NCBI GenBank assembly: GCA_946811185.2
Contig: OX328108.1
Coordinates: 3,185,501-3,249,500 of the forward strand
Direction of reading: 5' to 3'
From: Hippopus hippopus
Taxonomy: Eukaryota; Mollusca; Bivalvia; Cardiida; Cardiidae
DNA length: 64,000 nt
Numbering within the stretch: position 1 is the first letter of the stretch; each line of letters begins with the position of its first letter. Shown piece after piece: positions 22,337 to 35,469 of the stretch. A program made the position numbers and the translations under genes. The notes beneath the pieces are model-generated. The model did no database searches. It was not told where the DNA came from and saw nothing but the letters and a program-made list of their open reading frames with translations.

Positions 22337-23172
22337 CGTCAAAAGACAACTTTTTCCTGGATCCCACCCAGTAATCAACTCTGTCCTGACTACATGTATC
22401 TCTGCTGTGTTTCCTGGATTCTAACCAGTCCAAGGAAATCATTAATTGGGCAAGGACAACCTTTCTGAGCAATGAAGTATGAAACTAATTTTGTTTCATG
22501 TATTCTAATTTGTAACTCAGTTTTTTAAAAATGATTAGTATGCTTTGTACAAGCCATTTTCAGAATTTACATGAACAGATGTAACTTACTTATCAAACTA
22601 TCATTCAAATTCTGCTTTTTTCATGCCCAGTCTTATCAAATTTGGATCTAAGATCCTTAACATAAAAAATTGTATGAGATAAAAAATTATTTCTTATTTA
22701 CTTCTGAATCTAGGATCATTTACATCATTGTACAAGATAATGCATTAATATTTCTAAGATCCTTAGCAACACAGTAATTGCTTAGGACTTGGGTAAAATG
22801 AAATGCAGAGTTCATTTCAGAACAAATTTGTGTACAAAAAAGATGGTATAAAATCAATGCAACAAGAAGCTAATGGTTGGCTTGGTGGGCCACAAAAAAG
22901 GGTAATCAGGTCCAGTAACAACTACTTGCCTGTTGTCTCCAGTTTCTCTAAAATGAAATTTTTGCAGTGTTTGGTCAATAATGAAAGTATGATTTTTTTT
23001 TTTTTCATACATTCATATTTACAAATCTGTAATTTTGATTGAAACTGTCTTTTCATGTTTTGGTCAGTTTCCTTTAAAGTATTTTACCTCAATTACGGTA
23101 GCTTGGCCCATACAAAAATTATTTAGAGGCCAAGGGCCCACCTCAGACAAAAACTAAAATGAACCCTGCAGA

Positions 23173-23386
23173 TTAAGATCTTTACCAAAAGACAAATTGG
23201 ATTTGTCTACTTGGAAACATTGCAGATGACATATCACAGGTGGCTCAAATGCTGCAAATTATCTTTGTAGGTAGCAAAACACTGTGGATAAAGAAAAAAA
23301 TACTGTTCCTCTTTTTCTCACGTTTTTAAAGGTCTTAATATTTCTTCAGGATTACAATGAAGCAGGATCATTTGGTAAAGGGTTAA
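23173..23386. repeat. MITE family A copy
   Basis: TTAA at 23,173 and 23,383; 'ctttaccaaaagac' and 'atttggtaaaggg' ends. Confidence 0.75.
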
Positions 23387-24872
23387 ACAAGGCATTTAAC
23401 AATAGATCAGAAATATACAATAAGAGTATTAAGATGTTACATCCACTTTCATTTTTTAGGAGTTAAAATCCTCAACATATAATAAGGTATGCTGACAATA
23501 CCATGGTGGCTATTACAAATCCCTTTGGTTACTAACTCTCAAACATGTTTTTAAGTTAATGTGTGTCTTACAGACACACACCATGTTAAGATACCTCAAA
23601 ATGTATCAAACCTATCAATTTGATAGACATGGTGCTGATTTAAAAGATTCATCTGTTGTAAACTTTTATGTCTTCTGTACCTGTCAACTAATGAAATACT
23701 TTAAATACATTTGCCACAAATCTAAAACTTTAGAAACCTGCACACAGTTCTTCTACAAGAGTCTATTCTGCTCTGCTCTGTAACTCAAAAGCCATTGATG
23801 AACATTGTATTAGCCAAAACTTTAAGAGTCATTTGAACAAAGTAATAATAAGAGTCAGAACTATAATTTAAAGAGTCATACCCAATATAAATGCTTTCAT
23901 ACAAATTCTTGACACATTACATCCTTATTATTTGTATGTAGCTATTAAACAGTGAATGAAATTTGGTGCCAAGTCACTATTATTTTGAGGACAATAATTA
24001 TGTAATTCATACTTAATAAAAGTCAATAGCAGGCCACTTGTTCACCAGCAGTTGGTCCATGCTGTCATTGGGGCAAGAAACATGTCTTTTCATGATCTGT
24101 TTCTCGCAGAAAATCTAAATCATATTCATGTGTATACCTGAATATAATTGGTCTAATTCTAATCATTTCTACATAAAGTGACAATTAAGTATTTGTGATT
24201 CATAAAAATCAACAAAGTTCATCCTCAATAATCTATGTAAAATCATAAATGATGCAGTCATGTGTGTGATGTAGTAACTGCTTAATTATTGTGGTTGTCC
24301 CATCCGCAGTACCCCACTTTTAGATGAATTCTTAGACAATCATGTGTAAGAACATATATATTTAGTACAAAGACAACCACTTGTAAGTTTTAATGTGCAA
24401 TATAGTGAGACCTATAAATAACAGTTTACTGTTGGCTGATCTACCATTCTAAATGATCAATGTAATGTGACTTATCTATGATAGTGTCATATGATTGATA
24501 GTTAATTTCCTGTTTTATTGAAGCATCTTTGCAAATAATGCTAGTCATATTGACATTTATATGCAGTGTGTTTTGTTGATGGTTGGGTTGTAGCAAGAAG
24601 GGGGTGGTCAAGGAGCATCATCAAGTTTTCACAAGAGGTAGATTTACTTAGTATGCTTAGAACCATACAGGATGTTACAGGATATAAGAGACAGGATGTT
24701 ACAGGATATACGATACAGAATGTAAGAATATGCATAAACTGATGTCACGAGGGTCAGAATATATCTGGAACTGATTTAAGATGGTTTGTCTTAGAGACTG
24801 ATGATGTATGTTTGATCAACATGGCAATTTAAAGGTTTAGCAAGACATTATTTGTTGGCCATTTTGGGTTTT
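23387..24872. other. No gene recognised
   Basis: AT-rich. A short direct repeat occurs at 24,667-24,712 ('aggatgttacaggatataag' and 'aggatgttacaggatatacg'). I saw no supported exon. Confidence 0.5.
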
Positions 24873-25986
24873 TAGCTCCACTGGCCAAAGGCCAGCGGGC
24901 TTATGTCATGGCCTGGTGTCTGTCATGCGTCCGTCCGTGCTTGAGTGCGTCTGTCCATGCATGTGTTACCTTTTATTTCAAACATCTTCTCTGAAACTAA
25001 ACATCCAAATTTGATGAAACTTCACAGAAATGATCCTGCCCTGGTCCTCTTTAGAATTTCTTGAAAGAATTTTATTCCTTCAAAAAATCTGGTTGCCATG
25101 GCAACAAAAGCGAAAAATATTGAAAATCTTTGAAAATCTTCTTGTCTGAAACCATAAGGCCCAGGGCTACCAAATTTGGCATGTAGCTTTATCTAATGGA
25201 CCTCTAAGAAGTTTCTTCATATTATAGCCCTGGGGTCAAAATTGGCCCCGTGCCAGGGATCACAAGTTTAGCATGGGCTTATATATAGTGACTAATTTAA
25301 ATAGTAATCAAGGGAAATAACTCCTGTTATAAGAGATAAAAGTTTGTTACTATTTACCCCCCTTGATTATCAAACTGCAATGATACATGATTGATGTTGA
25401 TATTCAAGTTTTTTGGATAGGACATGTTCTCTTGTCAGGGAGAGTGATTTATTTTGATGCTTGTAGTTATGGTCACATCAGTGGAATATTAAACTTAAAG
25501 TAAGGTTTCTATCATTCAGTTTTCTTTCCAGAATGTTACCTTCCATGCCAATGAATAAACCTGCTTGTATTCACTGACATAATCTTTGCACTTAGGAAGA
25601 TATGACTTTTTTTATTGGGCAGGGGGGAGGTTATGTTTTCCATGTAAGTTTACTACCATACAGACTTTTTATGCTGTATGTCTCTGCAATGCCATTTAAG
25701 TGCATGATAAGTTAATTTTACTATTTAAGAAAGGACAAATTTTTCTACTGGACCAAGTTTAAAGCCATTGCAAAAGACAAATTGAATGTAGCTTAAATTA
25801 TTATTTCTGTCTTTGATAGGTTAGGAAACATTGTTGGAAAGGAGAAAATACTGGCTGACAACATGTTGTCACTTTCCCACAATGTTTTCAAAAGCTTTCT
25901 CTTTAAAGGTCATTAACACTTCGATTTGTGTGGTAAAGGATAAAAAAGCCAGTGGAGCAATACAGGGCCATCGTGGCCCTCTTGTT
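24873..25986 (+). mobile_element. Pearl/HINE-like element, family L, copy 2
   Basis: Starts 'tagctccactggccaaaggc', followed by 'catgcgtccgtccgtgc', and ends 'agtggagcaatacagggcca tcgtggccct'. It is interrupted by a family A MITE at 25,730-25,946. Confidence 0.65.
25730..25946. repeat. MITE family A copy inside the family L element
   Basis: 'accaagtttaaagccattgc', 'acattgttggaaaggagaaa' and the end 'gtgtggtaaaggat'. Confidence 0.7.
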
Positions 25987-26169
25987 GGTTAAGTATTGAT
26001 CTGTATTGACTTATTTGGTATAATTGAAATTATTTAAAAAAAAAAAAACACACACACACAAATGAAAATATGTAGGTCTGTCCACAGAGTAAGATTAACA
26101 TTCATGATACTATGTCTTCTTTTTCATTTATTAGTGGCTGATTCCAGGGGGTGGCCTCATAAATTAAGA

Positions 26170-26493
26170 TTGATTGATTGATTGTATGGTGTTTAACGCC
26201 GTTTTCAACATTATTTCAGTTATATCACGGTGGCCAGTGCACCTATCCATGCTTTCCTGGAGTCTCTTTTACCAATACTCCGCACAATCTTCTTTCCAAG
26301 CCACTGGCTGCTTTTCCACATAATCATCATCGAAACAATGGTCAGTGGCGGGAGAGGAATGAATCCTGTTGCTGTGACAATCATCAATCCTTGGAAAGAA
26401 ATTTGCCGAGCCAGGGGTCGTAACCAGGGATTGAACCCACCACCCCCTGTTCTCAAGTCCTGCATGCTACCGACTGAACTACCAGGGCTCTGC
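26170..26493 (-). mobile_element. tRNA-derived SINE, family F, copy 2 (best preserved)
   Basis: Minus strand: head 'gagccctggtagttcagtcg gtagcatg', B box-like 'gtgggttcaatccctgg', body, tail 'gttaaacaccatacaatcaa' and (TCAA)n. The plus and minus ORFs through it are not genes. Confidence 0.85.
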
Positions 26494-27033
26494 TCATAAA
26501 TTAAGGCAGGATGTTGTAATTTAAAGGTAGAGAGTGGCATCTTAGTGAAAGGGCACAGTTTGAGTGCATCTCGTATTTTGATTTATTTTTTTAAACTTTC
26601 GAAGTTTGCTACCATTCAACAGTACATGGCAACCGTATTGTCTTAAACGCTTGACACCAAGGCAGACAATCAGTTTAGAACTACCAGGTTATATTTAAAT
26701 TGTGATTTTTAGGCAGGTAGAAGTACATGTATATCAAAGTCATACCTCAATGTCTCAAATTATAAATTTTGTATTCCAGAATTTTAGAAATTGTTGATAA
26801 GTTATCCATCATTACATGGACAGATTTTTTATAATTTTATATGTGCTCTAATTGACTTTTAATTACCTCATGTAAAGTGATTCTTACCTAAACAAAGTCC
26901 AGATCTGGTCATATTGTAAATCTACAAAGAAAAAAAATAAACTCTTAAGTTTTGCATAGTTAATAACAAATGACATTAAAATCAAGTTGTTGCAGGTGGA
27001 GAAAAATTCTACTTTTTAAGTAAGTGTATATTT

Positions 27034-27223
27034 TTAACCCTTTATCCCATATTCAGGTGGTTTAATGACCCTGAGGCAAAATACATTTGAAAATATTGAG
27101 GGAAAAGGAGAAAATACTGTGAACCAGCATTTTCTCTTTACCCACGTTTTCTACCCCTTCAAAAACAAATTACATCATTTGAGTCACATTAAATTTTTCG
27201 TCTTTAAAGGCTTGCAATTTGGA
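27034..27223. repeat. MITE family A copy, 3' interrupted
   Basis: TTAACCCTTTATCCC start, core 'actgtgaaccagca'. The expected end 'gtttggcaaagtgttaac' appears only at about 27,458-27,475, so roughly 230 bp may be inserted in between. Confidence 0.65.
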
Positions 27224-27471
27224 CTGGCAGTGTTCCCACTGAAATTTTGTTTTGGGGGTTTTGTAACCCCTGCAATTGAAAAATGGGGGTATAAGAAAAA
27301 AAAATGGGGGTAAAAATTTAGAAAAAACTAGTAGATCTAAGCCTACAACTCTAAATTGTTTTCTTAAATGCCCCTTTCTCTTTCAGGTGAAGAAAAATCA
27401 TATAGATCTACTAGGTGGATGTACATTTTTACATGTATAAACTAACAGTAAAAGAATTGTTTGGCAAAGTG

Positions 27472-27655
27472 TTAACTAGTAGTCTTTATGCTCATCTTTT
27501 CATATGCCTTTTGTACAACATCAATGACGAAGTCTGGCTGGTGACTACTGTACTCAATATGAATTCTGTTTTCTACATTTTGAATGGTTCTACCACTAGT
27601 GTACCTTGCTTGCAGAACCCGAATTCTGAAATCCAAAAGCTTCCAAAGTATGTTT
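27472..27655 (-). CDS. Unrecognised candidate terminal exon
   Basis: Minus strand: acceptor 'taatggcacag' then 60 open codons to TAA, reading NILWKLLDFRIRVLQARYTS, then GRTIQNVENRIHIEYSS and QPDFVIDVVQKAYEKM. Composition and the charged/hydrophobic pattern look protein-like, but I do not recognise a family. The plus strand is also open here (27,415-27,723), so this could be chance. A 53-codon plus-strand ORF starting MDNSWKQTSP lies next door at 27,752-27,913. Confidence 0.25.
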
Positions 27656-28555
27656 CTGTGCCATTACCCAATATTAGTTTACAGAAGAAAGGCGTTGACG
27701 TCAACAAAACGCTTTTTTCATAGACTGTGTTGAAGAAAGGAGAGCTGAATTATGGATAATTCTTGGAAACAAACGAGTCCCAGTCTGCAATTATCGATCA
27801 CAACGATAAAGACCGAATACGCCGACCATGTAAATGTTCTAAAAATAGGAAGCTGGAAATCCCAAATTTTTCCCGATGATTTACATTTTCCGAAAATCAC
27901 TTTTACATGAGCCATTCTATGCAAGCATTTCCTATTTTTTGCGACCTTCGTCCGTATTTTTTGTGCGTGATTTCACGTATAGGTTTGTAATTTTGTACGT
28001 TTTTTATTTCATTTATACGCGTTTCATGCACGATTTTGCGTGATCGGGAACTCTGGACTGGTAAGTAATTTTGTCTTCTGGTATTACTCGAATAAATTGA
28101 CCTGAAATTGACCTTTATGCAAAGAATAATTAAAGAGTGAATATTTATATCATCGGGTATAATCGGACGGTACGGAAATTCTGTTAACGGTAAATGTCTG
28201 GTTTGACCCTTACAGTGCCATAGTCAAAATAAAAAGCTTTTGCAGATGGCATAGATCAAGATCAGGCTGCACAGAAAGTGCATCTTAGATCTATGTCACC
28301 CGCCACGTATTACCAATTTAAACCAACAAAATAATGTTTATTTCAGGTATTTTAAGTATTCTTTGAAGACACTATAAATCTATTAGCCACCTAAAGAGTT
28401 GAAAAACGTGCACATTGTTCCACATGCAGACGTCAATAGCCGAAGCTAAGTTCGGACAATAATTCAAGCGTGTAAGATATGGTAATAGAGGTCATTTATT
28501 TCATGTCAATTTGTTCGAGTAATAAAGGGTAAGAAATACACCAATGCTAATTATG

Positions 28556-28787
28556 TTATCCTTTTACCACACAATCCCAAGTTTTAATGACCCTGAGGAA
28601 GAAGTCATTTGAAAACAGTATGGGAAAAGGAGAAAATGCTGGTTACCAGCATTTTCTCCTTTTCCCACAATGTTTTCTACCCAGTCAAAGACAGCAGTTA
28701 TCTTCTGACCTACTTTTTTTTTTGTTGTTGTCTGCAATTGATTTCAATTTGGTCAAGACCAAAATTTCGTCGTATGATAAAGAGTTA
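28556..28787. repeat. MITE family A copy with near-perfect palindrome
   Basis: Core 'aaatgctggttaccagcatt' inside long 'ttgaaaaca...gggaaaagg' arms; ends 'ttttaccacacaatccc' and 'gataaagagttaa'. Confidence 0.85.
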
Positions 28788-29296
28788 AATCATTTTAATA
28801 CTCTTTGACTTGCCTCAGTATACTGTAATTGCAATTTATCTACCCTAAAATTTTAATTCACTATTGAAAATAGGCTAGAGAAAATTCCTTCAGACCAGGG
28901 ATCTTATATACATGTGTATATACGATCCCTGTTCAGACATTCCCATACTTGAATGATTCTGACAATGACGGCTTTCAAAAACATTTTGGAAAGAATAAAA
29001 AAAGAACCATTTGCTGTTTTTTTCCACAAAATTTTCTACCTTAGATCAGCACTACTTAAGACGCCGGTGATAATTTGCAAGAAAATAAAACAATCACAAT
29101 TTGCAACCACGTGTACCATGCTAGATCTAGATTTACGCGAACTTTGATTTTTCATGAAAAATATCTACAAATTACGAATAAACAAGATACTTACTTCATT
29201 TTTTCCGGATCAAATTATCTGGGTCTTTCTCCAATACACCATGCCCGCTCAAACGTTGACTACTCACTGAGAAATCTCGTGCGCGATTGAGTAGCC

Positions 29297-29590
29297 TAAT
29301 CATCACTCGTCACAACTCGGCCGATTCCGTACCTACATCTAACATTTGATCATTCGGCATACCTCGGGTGATGGGAGCCATCAAATCAAAGCACTCGTCA
29401 CAACTCGGCCGATTCCGTACCTACATCTGGATTTGATGGCTCCCATCACCCGAGGTATGCCGAATGCAAATCAAAGATGTAGGTACGGAATCGGCCGAGT
29501 TGTGACGAGTGATGGCTCCTATCACCAGAGGTATGCCGAATGGCCTATTCATCACTCGTCACAACTCGGCCGATTCCGTACCTACATGTG
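29297..29590. repeat. Scrambled ends of the foldback element
   Basis: At least four copies of 'cactcgtcacaactcggccg attccgtacctacat' in both orientations, interleaved with four copies of the 'gatggctcccatcacccgag' end. No internal arm sequence remains. Confidence 0.8.
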
Positions 29591-29767
29591 ATCGGGGTCA
29601 GCCTAAAAACCAACCAGAACAGACGGGAACAGAAGCCTTTATTGACCCTCAATCGCCTTCACAACTAAACCCGCCTAAGCGGACACTATTTAAAGATTGA
29701 TATCTTTGAATTTCTAAATTCATTTTTTACTTTTGTTTGTACATAAATGGCTTGCATCACATGAATA

Positions 29768-29873
29768 GGGGCATTCGGACATTTGCGTAAAGTGTCGTCT
29801 CGGATCTGCCTGCGCAATCCGCGCAGGCTGATCCGAGACGACACTTTACTCAAATGTCCGAATGCCCCTATAT
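29768..29873. repeat. Palindromic repeat family D, copy 1
   Basis: Near-perfect inverted repeat: 'ggggcattcggacatttgcg' to 'caaatgtccgaatgccccta', with 'gcctgcgcaatccgcgcagg' at the centre. Confidence 0.85.
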
Positions 29874-30491
29874 AGCTTCGCGTGTTGCAGGCCACATAGA
29901 AATTTATCCACTCCAAAGATTAAAATTGTGCTCACCATTGACCGATAGGACACGTGAGACAAACGATTTTTTTTTTTTTCTTGATTTTTCCTATATAATA
30001 TAGTTTGTGAGAAAAATCGTTTTTTTTTTAAAAACGATTTCACTCTTTTTTCATTACTTCGTCATATACGATACCTTTTATTTGCAATATGACATAGCTA
30101 GTCACACAGCAATATTTAGAACGATTTGTGAATGCAGTCCCTGATGCAAGTCACTGGCAATCAGGTCTTACCAGACCGTATATATGTTATATACGATCCC
30201 TGGTCTTACAGATCAAGTTGGAAACATGGTCATTTAAAGGTAAAAATTATATCAATATATGAATTCCATCTAAAAGAGACTAAAGTTGAATCGATTAGTA
30301 AAGAGTAAACATCTATGGCTTCATCTGAAAGGAAACGTTATTTTCAGCTGTAAAGAATTCCTGAATATTGAAAAGTGCAGGCGGTTTCAGGTCAGACAGG
30401 CCAGGGATAAGAAGGAAAAAAACTTCTACTTTACCTACTTCTTTCTGTTTGGCCTTTTAGTCGTTCACAACTTTCAGTTTATTGCCACTTT

Positions 30492-30565
30492 GTATCGACA
30501 CTTTCTTTCTTTCTTTCTTTCGTTCTTTCGTTCAAACGTCCGTTCGTTTGTTCGTTCGTTCAAAA
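30492..30565. repeat. (CTTT)n/(GTTC)n microsatellite
   Basis: Tetranucleotide run changing from CTTT to GTTC units. Confidence 0.85.
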
Positions 30566-30614
30566 TTAGGACGATTGTTTGGTAAAAGCTGTAAATGGAT
30601 AAATTCAAGGCTGT

Positions 30615-30827
30615 TGACCCTTATCCTGCTAAATAACTAAAATGAAACATTTTAAATTCGATGGTAAAAACCCAAATGTTTCTATTTCAATCTTATGCTT
30701 TGGGTAATAATATCTCTATATCAGACAGTTTAGATCCAAGATCAGACTGCACGTTCTGTGCAGTCTGATCTTAATCTACACTGTCCGCAAAAGGTCAGTG
30801 ACTGGCGCTTAGTAGCCTAAGGGTTAA
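30615..30827. repeat. MITE family B, complete copy
   Basis: 'gatggtaaaaacccaaatg', the dyad 'cagactgcacgttctgtgca', 'cactgtccgcaaaaggtcag' and the end 'gcctaagggttaa'. Confidence 0.8.
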
Positions 30828-30939
30828 AGACTACCAGGTATCGGAGAAGATTAATACCAGAGTACGTCCGTACAGTCTGATCCCGATCCCTCTTCGCTAT
30901 CTTTGCAACCGACATCAGGCGTTGGTTGAACTGTGAAAT

Positions 30940-31560
30940 GTTATAACCTGTAGGCTGTTAAACGCGACTCAAGGATCTTTTGCGGACAGTTTAGATCAAA
31001 ATCAGACTGCACAGAACGTTAAAACTTGGTAAAGGATTAAACCGGTACTGCAAAAGCGTCGAATTTTCTGCTGAATTCAGCCACCTGGTGATATTGCAGT
31101 ATCAAGAATTTAAGAAAAAATCGATGTATAGAATCGATTAGGTCCAAGATCAGACTGCTTGTTTTGTGCAGCCTGTTATTAATATACACCGTCAGCAATA
31201 TTGAATTCGAAAGGATTACGTTTCAAGATTAGACTGCTTTTTGTGTAGTTTATTACTGGTCTACATTGTTAGCAAACAGTGCACTTAATCGCACAAACGG
31301 CCAAACAGCAGGGATCAGAACTTTAATCTCAGAGCATCATAACTTAACCCTTAAAAAGAAGAATGAATGAGGTACAAACCGTCAAACAAAGCCCAAATAT
31401 AGCAATGTTCTTTCCAAAGAAAAATTCTCGGTGTATCTGATGGTGTAAGTCTAAGATTATGTGTAACCTAGTTCACGAGGGTGCACATTCTGTGCTGTCT
31501 GATACTGAACTACAAGGGCTACAATGGCCTTTAGCAGACAGAGTTAAGGTTGAAACCCGA
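30940..31560. repeat. Degenerate family B cluster
   Basis: Three or four eroded copies of the 'agatcagactgc...gcagtctgat' core at about 30,980-31,020, 31,140-31,200, 31,225-31,290 and 31,430-31,545. Confidence 0.5.
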
Positions 31561-31701
31561 AAACAAAAAGTCATTTATATACAGTCTAGGCAAGGATTGT
31601 AAATTTGAAGCAGGGCTACTGTTACGCTGTTACGTAATGTTACGTTTTTCTTATCTTTTACAGCTGCGGACTATCGATTATAAATAGATTATATACGCGA
31701 T

Positions 31702-32134
31702 TTATCACTCGTCACAAATCGGCCGATTCCGTACCTACATCTAACCTCGTCCATATAACCGTCGTTTCCATTTGAACTGCCAATCATGTGATCTTATACA
31801 TGGCGACGCCACTGTAAGTCGTTTAGCAACGACATAAACAACCTCGATGAAGTTATTCACATCTATCCATCTGTCGGTGAAAACTTCAATCGGAATTGAT
31901 AAACCACGTAAAAAAATGATAGTACGAACTGTTTGTCAACTGAAATACAGTTAGAAAGATTTCGAGAGAAAATTGAGACTCAAGTTTTCTTTTTTAAGAG
32001 GAGCCTTATAATTTTCAGAACGGTAAATCGGCGTATTTCTGGCAATGAAATGTACCGTTTAGGTGCATATCAATCCTCCAGATACAGCCCAGGGATTTGA
32101 TGGCTCCCATCACCCGAGGTATGCCGAATGTGCG
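31702..32134. repeat. Single arm of the foldback element
   Basis: Collinear with 1722-2143, from 'cactcgtcacaaatcggccg' to 'cacccgaggtatgccgaatg'. Confidence 0.85.
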
Positions 32135-32272
32135 ATTTATGTCTGCCAAACTCCGGAAAATCCCGAACCTTTACGTATAATATAGGATAAACACACCTCC
32201 AGCCCATAGACCCACTTGCAAAAGATATGCCTTTAATCTTTTTGTGGAACTGTGCCAGTCGTTTACGCAGTT

Positions 32273-32475
32273 GATTGACTGATTGATTTATTGATTGGTT
32301 GTCTGGTGTTTAACGTCTTTTTCAACATTGTTTCAGTTTTATTGCGGCTGCCAGTGCACATATCCATGCTTTCCTGGAGTTTATTTTACCAGTACTCCGC
32401 AAAATATTCTTTCCAAGTCACTGGCTGCTATCCCATATAACTATGTACGCTACCGACTGAGCAACCGGGGCTCGG
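32273..32475 (-). mobile_element. tRNA-derived SINE, family F, internally deleted
   Basis: Tail and body as in the 26,170 copy, then a jump from 'cccatataactatg' to the A-box end 'tacgctaccgactgagcaac'; the B box is deleted. Confidence 0.75.
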
Positions 32476-33187
32476 CCCTTTCATTATGTAACATACCGTA
32501 TATCTTGACGTTAGACATGGTATTGCGATGAAAAAAATCTCGATTCAGCCAACAGAAGAGATGTCCTTTAAAAAATAGGGAAAATACGCGTACATCGGTT
32601 GTGCATTCGTGATGTCTGTGAGCCAAAACATATCAAAAAGATAAGCTTGAATTTCTGAAATTTTGTCAGCAACAGGAAAAAACATGAAAATCATTTTCTG
32701 CACAAACGGATATAATCCAAGAAAACGAGTATGAAGTTTTCAAGAATTTGATTTTTCAGTTTTCATTGTTGAGTGAATGGTCATTAAATAAGCTCCTTTA
32801 ACAAGAACAAGTCAATTCTTTTTAGATTTAGACCGAGGTATGCCTTTTACACTGATCAATCATTCTGTAAAAAATCAACATCTCTTTTCTGGGTAATGCT
32901 GCAAAAGGAACAGGTCTACAGGGAATTACAGCTTAAAAGTTGCGGTTTATAAGATTGGTTGAGTGTATTTTGACAAATTTTATTTTGTATACATTTACCT
33001 ATCCCTTTTGTATCATAACGAAATTTCTCCGCTCTTTTGTCTCAAATCGCTCACCCATTTCGTTTCAGGGTTTTATATTTGAAAGAACGAACGAAAAGTA
33101 TATCCCCAGTGACGTAAATAATTTTTCCAACTCTTTCTCATTCGAAGGTAGCAAAGTTTTTTAGAAAACGTTACTAAAATAACTTTA

Positions 33188-33720
33188 TCAACCCTTAGGT
33201 TGCTAAGCGCGACTCGAGGACCTTTGGCGGACAGTATAGATCAAGATCAGACTGCACAGAACGTGCAGTCTGATCTTGAACCTACACTGTCCGACAAAGA
33301 GATATATTCATTCGCCACAAAAATAACTTTGACATAGCAACATTTTTGTTTCTTACCAACGGCTTGTTTCACTTAACTTAATTAAATAGCAGTTTAAGAA
33401 TTAATTCAATTTCGCCATCATATAGCTAATAAATGCAATAACTCGTTTGATGTTCAATGTGTGGATAATGTAGTTTTTGTTGCATATTATAAATTATTGA
33501 TTCACTTGCACCATTGAATTTAAAAAATGATTAACCCTTTAGGTTACTAAGCGCGTCTCAAAGCCTTTATTCGGACAGTGTAGATCCAAGATCAGACTGC
33601 ACAGATCTACTCTTTCCGATAAGGAGAATTTTTTCCCCCCGAAAAAATACCTTTGAAATAGCAAAGTTTAGGTTTTTACTGTCGGCTTGAAAGTTTAATT
33701 TCACCTAGTTAGCAGCTTAA
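33188..33720. repeat. Two family B copies
   Basis: 33,188-33,385 keeps the full dyad 'cagaacgtgcagtctgatct'. 33,530-33,720 has lost half of its dyad but keeps 'tacctttgaaatagcaaag'. Both begin 'cccttaggttgctaagcgcg' or 'cctttaggttactaagcgcg', consistent with a TTAA-CCCTTAGG end. Confidence 0.75.
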
Positions 33721-33778
33721 ATAAAAATGTTAAGATCATTGAAAAGATTCATAATTATAAGGATAAGAGTACTATGGC

Positions 33779-34222
33779 TAATCCTTTAGTACATAATTCC
33801 CAGTTTTGACGACCTTAACAGACAAGACTTTTGAAAACATTGTTGGAAAAGGAGAAAATGCTGGTAACCAGCATTTTCTCCTTTTCCCAAAGTGTTTTCT
33901 ATCCTTTCAAGGATAATTTCCACCGTTTCGATCACAATTAATTTGCCGTCCGTCTGTAAAATACTTTGGATTTGAAAATGTCCAAAATTTTGTTGTTTGG
34001 TAGAGTTAACCCTTAACCTTCCAAATAAGTTAAATGAAACTTGCAAGTCGATGGTAAAAGCCACAATAATGCTACTTCAAACTTATTTTTTGGGAGGAAA
34101 AAAAATCTCCTTATCGGACAGCGTAGATCAAAGATCAGACTGCACGTTCTGTGCAGTCTGATCTTGATCTACACTGTCCGCAAAGTGACAGTAAGTCGCT
34201 TTTAGTAGCCTAAGAGTTAAGG
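33779..34222. repeat. Family A and family B copies sharing one TTAA
   Basis: Family A at 33,779-34,009 ends in TTAA at 34,006, which is also the left TTAA of family B (34,006-34,222, 'ttaacccttaaccttccaaa' to 'gcctaagagttaa'). Confidence 0.8.
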
Positions 34223-34719
34223 TAGGAAATGAGACGATTTCGTAATACAGGTCCTTATTATAGAGAATACAGAATTTACCATTGGAAGATAGTTCTGTTA
34301 TATATAGCTTACCGATCTGACTTTGTTCTACTGAATAGACATTAAGTATTGGACATTTTTAAGAAACAGTACTAGTTGTTTTAAATTCGATTAAAAAAGA
34401 CGAACATTGTCGGAGAAATAGTTCGAAGGTATGTAAAATAGATTTAAAGAGTTTTAAATAAATTTTACTTCTAAATGATATTACAACGGGTAGACTAGTA
34501 ACGGCGGGATAGTCTAGTAGTCTATACTAGAAGAAAGCATTGCGACTTGTTAAATTTTAGAGCATTCAATGATACTGTGTTAAATGATGGCAGTTTTCGT
34601 TTAAGGTATTGAAACATAGTGGGAAAAGGACATTTGTTAAGGTAAGCTTAAGTATTGTTACCATTTAAGAACCTTAATGACGTTAACAATAATTCATCAG
34701 CTTTCTTGCCGGACGCTTG

Positions 34720-34975
34720 GTTGATTAATTGATTGATTGCATGGCGTTTACAGCCGTTTTCATCGTTATTTCGCGGCAGCAAGTGCACCTATCCATGCTT
34801 TCCTGGAATCTCTTTTACCAGTACTCCGCACAATTTTCTTTCCAAGCCACTGGCTGCTTTTCCACATAATCATCGTCGAAACAATGGTCGGCGGTGGGAG
34901 AGGAATGAATCCTGTCGCAATGACTCTCATCAATCCTCGGAAAGAAATTGGCCTAGCCCAGACGCGGGACTGGGA
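34720..34975 (-). mobile_element. tRNA-derived SINE, family F, head-truncated
   Basis: Tail and body preserved ('tccaagccactggctgcttt'); the tRNA-like head is missing after 'ggcctagccc'. Confidence 0.75.
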
Positions 34976-35084
34976 AGCAACTTCTTATGACTAATTTCCT
35001 CTCGTGAAAAATGAACTTTTTTAAGTTAATAGAATTAAAATCAGATGAAATATTTGGGGCCAATTAGCCCCTCTCTACCCCTCC

Positions 35085-35108
35085 TCCCCCCCCCCCCCCC
35101 CCCCCCCC
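35085..35108. repeat. C homopolymer
   Basis: An essentially uninterrupted run of about 20 or more C. Confidence 0.9.
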
Positions 35109-35113
35109 ATCAT

Positions 35114-35322
35114 TAACCCCTAGGCTATTCAGCGGGACACACTGACCTTTTGCGGACAGTGTAGATCAAGACCAGACTGCACAGAACACGAAGTCTGATC
35201 TTAGACCTACACTGTCCGATAAGGTCATATTTTACCCCATAAAATACCTTTGAAATAATAATAAAAAATAAGTGTTTACTATCGGCTTATAAGTTTCACA
35301 TCACTTATTTAACGGGTTAAAG
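35114..35322. repeat. MITE family B copy
   Basis: 'TTAACCCCTAGGCTATTCAG' start with TTAA at 35,114; dyad around 35,175-35,205; end 'ttatttaacgggttaa'. Confidence 0.8.
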
Positions 35323-35469
35323 GTTTACACTTGTGGGTCTTGCCTCTGCCCACACTCCCTCTAAGAACTTCGCCTCTGTAGTTTTCAAAACAATACCATT
35401 ATCTTTCACGTTTAGATTACCACATAACGATAAAAACGACGAAAATATTTCAATTACAGCGCTTTCCTT

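Noticed and set aside
26170..26493. True tRNA gene, from the A and B box-like sequence
   Set aside because: The flanking body and (TCAA)n tail, repeated at seven places, show a SINE; no cloverleaf with a proper acceptor stem was seen.
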